From Batillaria attramentaria (taxonomy: Eukaryota; Mollusca; Gastropoda; Batillariidae): a stretch of DNA of 64,000 nucleotides. The notes beneath the pieces are model-generated. The model saw only the letters and a list, made by a program, of their open reading frames with translations. It ran no database searches and was not told the DNA's origin. Both the position numbers and the translations under genes were made by a program. The stretch is taken from assembly GCA_018292915.2 (NCBI GenBank), contig JACVVK020000214.1:507001-571000 (forward strand). Direction: 5' to 3'. Shown here in pieces: positions 57,583 through 64,000 of the stretch (positions within the stretch are counted from its first letter, which is position 1; each line of letters starts with the position of its first letter).

Positions 57583-57589
57583 ATGAATT

Positions 57590-57720
57590 ATCATGTTCAG
57601 GTTCAAATCCCAAACAGTCCAGAATTTTGTACAAGCCTTTTTTCCGGTGCGCCTCTTTGTTTCGAATTGCCTTAGTGATGGCTCAAACGTGTAAATCCTT
57701 GAAACACCAAGCCAGCTTAT
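57590..57720 (+). mobile_element. SINE remnant in the 3' region of the Ig gene
   Basis: TTCAGGTTCAAATCCC (B-box-like) is followed by GTACAAGCCTTTTTTCCGGT, as in the other SINE bodies. It starts just after the stop codon, so the 3' UTR would contain it. Confidence 0.5.
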
Positions 57721-57769
57721 TGAGGATGAACCTCACCTTTGGGTGGGAAAGTGCGTGTCTATGTGTGTG

Positions 57770-57843
57770 TGTGGGGGGGGGGGGGGGGATATCAGAGTGT
57801 CCTGGTAGGTTTGGCACTTTTTTTTTGGGGGGGGGGGGGGGGA

Positions 57844-57882
<39 letters not shown>
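57770..57882 (+). repeat. G-runs and (TC)17
   Basis: Two G-runs (57771-57787, 57827-57841) and a CT microsatellite at 57846-57882. Confidence 0.9.
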
Positions 57883-57885
<3 letters not shown>

Positions 57886-58119
57886 TGTACTGGCCTGTTA
57901 ACATGTCCTTTTCGCAATCCCATACTTACAGCACACTCCCTTGTCACTACACAAATTTCACTTCTGTTTGGGGCTTTTGAAAGCTTGAAAATGTCTAAAT
58001 GTCTACTTACTGTACTAGAAAGATACGTGCCTATGCACGCAACTCCATTCAGAATGTCAACTAAGATACACCGTTTCCTCCACTCAGGCCTATTTCTCTG
58101 TGTGTGTGGATGGGGTGGG

Positions 58120-59050
58120 GTGGGGGGGGGGGGGCTAAGTGTTGGACTAGAGATAGGGAGGTCAGGAGTGTGAACCCTGACAGAGCCCCAGTTTTCCCAG
58201 GCTTTTTTTTTGAAATCAGCAGCATGAGGGAAAAAGATGCTAAACCTGTTAAAGCCAACTGATGGGCGTGTGTGTGAGAGGTTCGGGGAGGGGGAGGGGG
58301 TGTTTCTGCTGGCCTTGGGGATACAGTGAGATATCTAAAGGTCTGGTTTTTTTGCTATCTGTGTTCCTTGCATCTGACAGTTTTAAGTCCACTGTGCTTT
58401 TGCTTTGTTATTATTATTATTATTTTTTAATTATTTTTATTTTTTATTTTTTTTTGGGGGGGAGTGTTTTTCAGAACCATTTCACTGTGTGGAAGTTGCA
58501 TCTTTGAAAGGCCTTTTCTGTAATCACATTTCACACAAACTAAAATCATTTGCTTTAAACACCCCCCCCCCCCCCCCCATCAGCCCACCCAATCACCCAA
58601 TCAATCGCCAACCCCCACCTTAACTCTTTGTACATCAGAACATTACACACGTGCACACATGTGAACACACATTTTGAAGAATTTCTTTGTATAATTGTCT
58701 CCTTTCATAACAGTTTTAAAATCATGTACATTTTTTTGTGCAATATGTGACTGACTGACTGTACTCACTGAACCACTGTTTGCCGTGTAAATAATTAGTG
58801 TGTATTGTGGATTCAAGCTTGTCATTGTCAACCCACTTGGTTACTGGGATGGGCAAATTGTGCGTGCGTATGTTAAATGTCCGAGAGACCGTAATTGAGG
58901 GAAATAAGAGCCCAAGCAAATATGAAGGGGCCTGTATATGACAGACATGAAGGACAAAGTCAAACATTTGTACAGGCTCTTTCCAGTGCCCCTCTCTTTG
59001 AAAATAATCGCCTTTGCCGTGGAAAAAGATGTTAAACGTTCAAACATCCA
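58120..59050 (+). mobile_element. Cluster of degenerate SINE pieces
   Basis: 58125-58262 (GGAGGTCAGGAGTGTGAACC and AGATGCTAAACC) matches 50675-50825. 58960-59050 (ACAGGCTCTTTCCAGTGCCC and GGAAAAAGATGTTAAACG) is another copy of the 3' module. Between them are GGGG, CCCC and TTTTT runs and no gene. Confidence 0.5.
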
Positions 59051-59339
59051 CCCAAGGCAATTTTGTTTTGGAAGCAGAATATAGCGGTCTGTCTATACCT
59101 GGAGATGAATAGTGATGTGGGACTGAATGTACTCTGGTTCACCAGTTCTGAAGGCATTTTGCATCATACAGTGCGTCATGTCTGTGTTGGACATGATGGC
59201 TCGTAGATCAAGTCATTTTCAAAATGTCTCGTTGGTTTTGTACAAAGGTGGGCATGTATCAGATTTATTTCTGTACCACAGTGGGCAATAATCACAACAA
59301 ATGTCCAATACTTCTTCAGGCACAGGGCTTAAAATCAGG

Positions 59340-59690
59340 GAGAAAACTTTTCTTCCCCCCCCCCACCCCCAAGTGCATTTTTTTCTTTGAGGTACTTAAT
59401 TCATACCAAAATGCACCAAATTGCATAGATTTTAGTGTCATTCTGAAAAATTTCCTTCAAAACCAGTGTTTTCTCCTTAAAACACTGAAAATCATGCCAA
59501 GATGAGCAGATTGTACAGATTTTAGTCTAATAGAAAACAACAACAACAAAAAAACAACCAACAACAACAACAACAAAAAACAACAACAAAAAAACACAAG
59601 GAACGGGAGAACTGTGCCCCTGGATACCCAGCATAACATTAATTTTCTGCTTTTCGCACTCATGGCTACATACTTTCCTCCTTGTGGATC
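59340..59690 (+). repeat. Second copy of the dispersed repeat at 47985
   Basis: Shares motif order with 47985-48283. It contains a (CAA)n/A-rich insert at 59536-59597. Confidence 0.55.
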
Positions 59691-60388
59691 ATAGACCATC
59701 TGCAGGCAGCCAAGTGATTTGTCCTGTTGTAATTTACCACCGATATACAGCACTGAGTATAGCTCGGACCGAAGGGGCATTTCGGACCCCTAACCCAGTG
59801 AAACCAAGAGGCCAAGCACCCGGGAACGCAGAAGAAGAAGAAGAGGCCAAGCACACATTTTCAAAGTCATTGGTGACTGGGTGACTGCGTGTGGCTATAC
59901 CTATGCAGTCAGTGCCATATTTTGCTTCATTTCATTTTTTGAAAGATTTTGAATGGCTTATGTGGAAATGGTGAAGCTAGGCAGAAGTCAAATGTACAGC
60001 TCATGGGAGATAACTCCTTCGCATGTGGATCATGTAACTAGAAGTAATGTGAAGGAAATCACTGCTACGTGTACTTTCTGTTTGCTACTGGATAAGGAAC
60101 ATCCACGCCAGTTATTTTTTATATTGCTTGTAGGTCCCCCCCCCCCCCCCCCATCCTGTACATTTTTTGACAATTTTTTATGGCTTTTATGTGTGCATTT
60201 GGACACTAGCTGTTGTACTGTGTGCTTGTGTGTTGCTACAAATACAATTCTTAGTAGCACCCATCAAACAGTATCTGCCTTGAATTTTGATAACGTATTG
60301 CAACTTGCAGTCTGCTACAGCATTTGAAAATTACTGAAACGTATTCAGTGTGGATTAGGTGCCATGTAGTTTAACCTTCCGGCTACGT
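59691..60388. other. Intergenic, no gene seen
   Basis: AAGAAGAAGAAG at 59829-59841 and a C-run at 60136-60152; otherwise unannotated. Confidence 0.45.
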
Positions 60389-60650
60389 CGCTAAAAAACT
60401 TCTTAGTCCTAAATCGTGTGAAACAACTTACCCATGGTTTTTAAATAGGTAATTTTCGACTTATTCCTAGTCCTACGTCGTGGGAAACAAATTACCAATG
60501 GTTTTTATATAGGCAGATTGCAGCTTATTCCTAGTCCTACATCGTGGGAAACAAATTACCCATGGTGTTTAGAAAGGTAAATTTCAACTTATTCCTAGTC
60601 CTACATCGTGGGAAACAAATTACTCATGGTTTTTATATAAGCAATCACAA
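60389..60650 (+). repeat. 64-bp tandem repeat, four copies
   Basis: TTATTCCTAGTCCTACRTCG and GGGAAACAAATTACCCATGG recur with starts 64 bp apart (60465, 60529, 60593). The first copy is more diverged. Non-coding. Confidence 0.88.
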
Positions 60651-61239
60651 CTTACTCTTTAATTACTCTGCTAATTACAAGTTATACAACACAATTTTTG
60701 GCATGAACATAGTCAAACCATTTATTGACAAAGTCATCGTACTTCTAGTACTTGCATCACTTAATATTGTCAGTTTTGATGTCAGGTGCTTAATTGTGTG
60801 GATACAGATATGTACAATACAAATTTGTGTTCAAGTCTCTGGAGACGGAAAATAGTGTGTGTGTGTGTGTGCGTGCGTGCGTGTGGATGAATCGCTGCCT
60901 GGAAATACTGCTGTTGAAAGTCTGAAAGTGTATAGAAGGAGTTCAGACAGGAGTATTTCCGGGTGACAAAATGATGAATTTTGGTGATTGCCATGCTTGA
61001 AACATTGAACTTCAAGTTGCCTGCTTTTGGTTTGTTTGCCTTGTTGAGTTGTTAACTTTGTATTTTGCTTGATCACACAGTGCAGTCTGTCGGAGCAAGG
61101 AAAATCTGCTGGACAGGATTATACACTGGAGCTAGGTCAGCTCACAATCAGTATTTATTAGGTTTTATGTTTAGTTTTATAGTTCACGTGCTGCTCGGAA
61201 GACTATTCGGACAGAGGACATTCTGTACATTGTACTTTA

Positions 61240-61408
61240 GTATGTATGATTGTATGTAATCTATCAGTCTGTATGATTGTATGTAATCTGTCAGTCTGTA
61301 TGATTGTATGTATATAATCTATCAGTCTGTATGATTGTATGTAATCTATCAGTCTGTATGATTGTATGTAATCTATCAGTCTGTATGATTGTATGTAATC
61401 CATCAGTC
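61240..61408 (+). repeat. 27-bp tandem repeat, six copies
   Basis: The unit TGTATGATTGTATGTAATCT plus ATCAGTC repeats six times; one copy carries an extra TATA. Non-coding. Confidence 0.92.
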
Positions 61409-61871
61409 TGCCCTATAATGGCTAATGACAGTATGTCCATGCTGGCACTGTAAGGGAAAAGGGGTGATTTTCAAGATGAAAGTCATTGACGTAATGGTCT
61501 TTTTCCTCAAGTGACGTCAGTGGACTGACTTTTTTTGTGTGGTTACACGGCAGATCTCTCTCTTTGGGGTGTGTGCGGTTTGTGTGGGAGAAAGAGATAG
61601 AGAGAGAGAATGAGTTACATTTATGCAAGGGTGCTAACTAGGATTTTAGTTCTTGTTATGTTAATGTTGTTGAAAAAACTGCTACTTTCTAGTGCCATTG
61701 TAAAGGTGACAGGCTTTCACCGTGTGAATATTCTTGTCTTCTTCCCATAGTTTGCAATGCATGGTATTCCACTGTACCAATGCATGAATTTCTCCTGCAA
61801 AATTAAAACGAAATCTTGTCTGTCAAACCAACCAAAGTGTAATTAATATTATTTAACAAGAAGTGCAACCA

Positions 61872-62235
61872 TTAACCTTCGCCAGCTGTCGTGGGTCCGT
61901 GTGGCCCCAGAACGGTGTTTAACTGCAAATATCTCTTAAACTAGATGGAATTTTTTAATGAGCTTTTAAAAATGCCTCAGGCACCTGAAAAACTGTTATG
62001 TCCTAAAAGATCATCAAATTTAAGCGAGAAGTAAATAAATAAATAAAAGTCAAAGTTTTTGCACCTATGGAAGACATCGCGGGGCCGTGCGGACCCATAC
62101 TTCTCAAAGAGGAAAAAACGTGCATATCCTTCCCTAGACGCCGTGGGGCCGTGCGGACCCATACTTCTCAGAGAAGAAAAAACGTGCATATCCTTCCGAG
62201 GACGTCGTGGGGCCGTGCGGACCCACGTTGTCATA
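61872..62235 (+). mobile_element. PiggyBac-like terminus with 64-bp internal repeats
   Basis: TTAA at 61872 followed by CCTTCGCCAGC resembles the target site and terminal repeat of piggyBac-type elements. Just inside is GTGGGTCCGTGTGGCCCC. At 62081, 62146 and 62210 GGGCCGTGCGGACCCA recurs in 64-65 bp units that also contain AAAAAACGTGCATATCCTTCC-like sequence. These GC hairpin-forming repeats are typical of subterminal piggyBac DNA. No matching opposite end or transposase was found. Confidence 0.5.
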
Positions 62236-62279
62236 GTGAGACTAAAGTACAGGAAGTGGCGTGCTCGCATCATTTCCAT

Positions 62280-62314
62280 CATGGAGGCCTTGAGATATGA
62301 GTTTGCTGAACACG
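62280..62314 (+). CDS. Possible small first coding exon
   Basis: ATGGAGGCCTTGAGATATGA starts a 12-codon frame (MEALRYEFAEHG) ending at a consensus donor GTAGGT. It lies upstream of the partial gene at 63114, but its phase (2) does not fit that exon directly, so an intermediate exon would be needed. Confidence 0.2.
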
Positions 62315-62585
62315 GGTAGGTTTTTCTCCCATATCCTGTTGTTCTGTATTATGTGCACTCAATAAACTGTGCGTTCTTTCTGTAAGCCTTGGCTTTGTTT
62401 ATACGATTTCACATGGTCCATTTCTCTGTGCAAAGTGCCAGTGTACCACCAGGCCTGCAGCACATTCTTTTGCACGTGGGCGAGACCAGGAAAGCTGTGT
62501 ATAAAGCTCTCTGGGCAAGCCTGATGGTAAGCTGAAAATTCTACACACATTGACAGTGATGGTAAAGCGGCTAAGCTGGCATGCA

Positions 62586-63113
62586 TTGATGTGTGTGTGT
62601 TGTATGTTGTAAAGGCAGGTTATATGAATGCGTGTGGAAAGGGGGGGGGGGGGGCAGATGGGGATTGGCATCATGCTGGTACTAGCACTGAGAGCGAGTG
62701 TTGCCGGGATGGTTAGCTCGGATGAGGGGATGGGAAGGGGGCAGGAGGTGTGGCCTCGAGGGGGGGGGGGGTGTACTTGTCTAGTATAGAGAGTAGGAGT
62801 GTTTGTGTGTATACATGCTTGTGTGTTTGAGTTGATGCGTGGGTGCGAAATGAGCATTATTATGTGAGAGAGAGAGGAGGGTGCGTCACAGGAAGATGAG
62901 ACACAGGCAGTCAGAGAGAGTCAACACACACACTCGGCAGGCAGGCAAACGCAAAAAAAAAAAGAAAAAAAAAAGTGGACAACAAGGAAGAAAATGAAAC
63001 ACAGTCAACAACACTTCAATTAAATTTTATTCAGTCTATCGTCTTCAGAAAATAAAAACAAGAGACATCACCTAGCCGGCATACATTTATGAAAATGAAA
63101 TGTGTGACTCCAG
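62586..63113. other. Intergenic or intron, G-runs and A-rich tract, no gene seen
   Basis: G-runs at 62640-62654 and 62760-62771; AAAAAAAAAAAGAAAAAAAA near 62953. No exon assigned. Confidence 0.5.
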
Positions 63114-63239
63114 TTTGTCGCAAAGCTGGCCACAGGGGGCAAGCGGACCCTCGTCTACCCGAAAGGGATACGGGACGCTGTGAGGCAGAGATTTCAGGAT
63201 CCCGCAGCTGGTTCCTACGACGACCAGTATGAAGATGAG
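63114..63239 (+). CDS. Penultimate exon of an unrecognised gene
   Basis: A CAG acceptor ends at 63113 and a GTAAGT donor follows 63239; 126 nt, phase 0 to 0. It encodes FVAKLATGGKRTLVYPKGIR, then DAVRQRFQDP and an acidic end DDQYEDE. GC content and codon use are clearly above the flanks. An in-frame stop just upstream means the exon cannot extend left. The polypyrimidine tract is weak. The family is not recognised. Confidence 0.55.
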
Positions 63240-63421
63240 GTAAGTACAAAAGGTGCAGGTCTCTACAGCAAAGTAATGCAAGCAGTAAATCCGTCAAAGT
63301 GTTCTTGAAAAAAAAAATGTAACTTTAAGATGGCTCCTGTAAGAACTACTTTTTCCGTCTATGAACAAACCAAATCTGTCACATATTTGTGCATGGATTC
63401 TCAAAACAGTGTGGCAAATGC

Positions 63422-63535
63422 AATCTGCAGTTCAATCATACAGATCTTGAAAGTAAAACAATTCATCCTTCTTAAAATGTAATCTGCAGTTCAGTCATAC
63501 AGATCTTGAAAGTACACCAATTCCATCCTCTTATT
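63422..63535 (+). repeat. 59-bp direct duplication
   Basis: AATCTGCAGTTCAATCATAC at 63422 recurs at 63481 with few changes. It lies in the last intron of the partial gene. Confidence 0.85.
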
Positions 63536-63780
63536 CATATTACAATTGTCCCTTGTAGACAAGTCACACAAATGACAGACTCAAACTTTGAACAGAATCA
63601 CATTCATAAATGGCAAAAAGTAAGTGAAACAAACTGAACACAGAGTAAACTAATACAAATCTAAATTCAACCATAAAATTCTTGGAAATTGAAACAGTTT
63701 AGAGCTTTTTCATAACTCTTATTCATATTACATGTGAAGACAATGATTTCAGAAATAAAAAGAAGATTTTCGTGTTTCAG

Positions 63781-63870
63781 GGGACTGCCTACCACGTCAC
63801 CATGGAGGACATTCTTGCAGCCAAGTGGCGTGCTCCTCCCAAGAGCTGCAAGCTCTGTGGCAGTGCTTGA
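63781..63870 (+). CDS. Last exon of the unrecognised gene
   Basis: Acceptor TTCGTGTTTCAG ends at 63780. It continues in phase 0 as GTAYHVTMEDILAAKWRAPP and ends KSCKLCGSA with a stop at 63868-63870. The CxxC near the C-terminus could bind zinc. It is followed by a polyadenylation signal. Confidence 0.62.
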   Translation, partial: GTAYHVTMEDILAAKWRAPPKSCKLCGSA

Positions 63871-63896
63871 TCGCGCAAGCGGCGAAATTTTTTGAA

Positions 63897-63902
63897 AATA
63901 AA
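63897..63902 (+). terminator. Polyadenylation signal AATAAA
   Basis: AATAAA 27 bases after the stop codon of the last exon. Confidence 0.65.
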
Positions 63903-63937
63903 TTTCTTCTGCACTGATCAAGACTGCTGTAGACAAA

Positions 63938-63940
<3 letters not shown>

Positions 63941-64000
<60 letters not shown>
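63941..64000 (+). repeat. (TG)30 microsatellite at the window edge
   Basis: An uninterrupted TG run continues past the window end. Confidence 0.97.

Noticed and set aside
52443..56933. CRISPR-like array
   Set aside because: The whole 69-bp unit is conserved with no variable spacers, and the setting is eukaryotic.

Overview
The window reads as nuclear DNA of a marine lophotrochozoan, most likely a mollusc. The grounds are split genes with GT-AG introns, very abundant (TG)n, poly-G and poly-C tracts, several tRNA-headed SINE families, Gypsy-type LTR retrotransposons with zinc-knuckle gag, and CR1- and APE-type LINEs. No prokaryotic operon structure is present. Species identity is inferred, not demonstrated.

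The backbone is one host gene on the + strand running from about 8.4 kb to 57.6 kb. It has a signal-peptide exon (9696-9769), a first Ig-like domain on two exons (10524-10655, 10944-11141), a second Ig-like domain on two exons (37646-37774, 38926-39111), a Thr-rich stalk exon (41003-41056) and a transmembrane exon (50297-50384). Two alternative last exons then follow in the same phase: a 7-residue basic tail (50951-50972) or a 68-residue Lys/Pro-rich tail (57378-57582). The splice phases of all joins agree and give proteins of 286 or 347 aa. It looks like a small type I membrane receptor or adhesion molecule.

The introns hold mobile DNA. The 26.5 kb intron between the two Ig domains contains four main items. 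(i) An antisense seven-exon gene (12363-17684) encodes a 1161-aa protein that couples a transposase-like, cysteine-rich RNase H-like core to a C-terminal OTU-type protease domain. It is flanked on both sides by repeats of a 14-15 bp motif. (ii) A tandem array carries TCAAGGTCA half-sites. (iii) A 5'-truncated LINE is followed by a fold-back inverted repeat. (iv) A 9.4 kb Gypsy-type element (26949-36387, antisense) has near-identical 1.17 kb LTRs, a 4-bp target duplication, an intact pol ORF and no recognisable capsid. The intron after the stalk exon holds a second, intact 5.3 kb Gypsy-type element (41520-46835, sense) with a 5-bp target duplication. Its two LTRs are identical except for a clean replacement that removes the TATA box from the 5' LTR. 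A 69-bp satellite of about 65 copies (52443-56933) lies between the two alternative last exons.

Upstream of the gene are a roughly 196-bp tandem array (1-3400) whose units carry a recurrent 30-33 codon reading frame, a SINE, and a 1.4 kb inverted-repeat element with a PIF/Harbinger-like transposase remnant. Downstream are SINE remnants, short tandem repeats, a piggyBac-like TTAA end with 64-bp repeats (61872-62230), and the last two exons of a second, unrecognised + strand gene (63114-63870).
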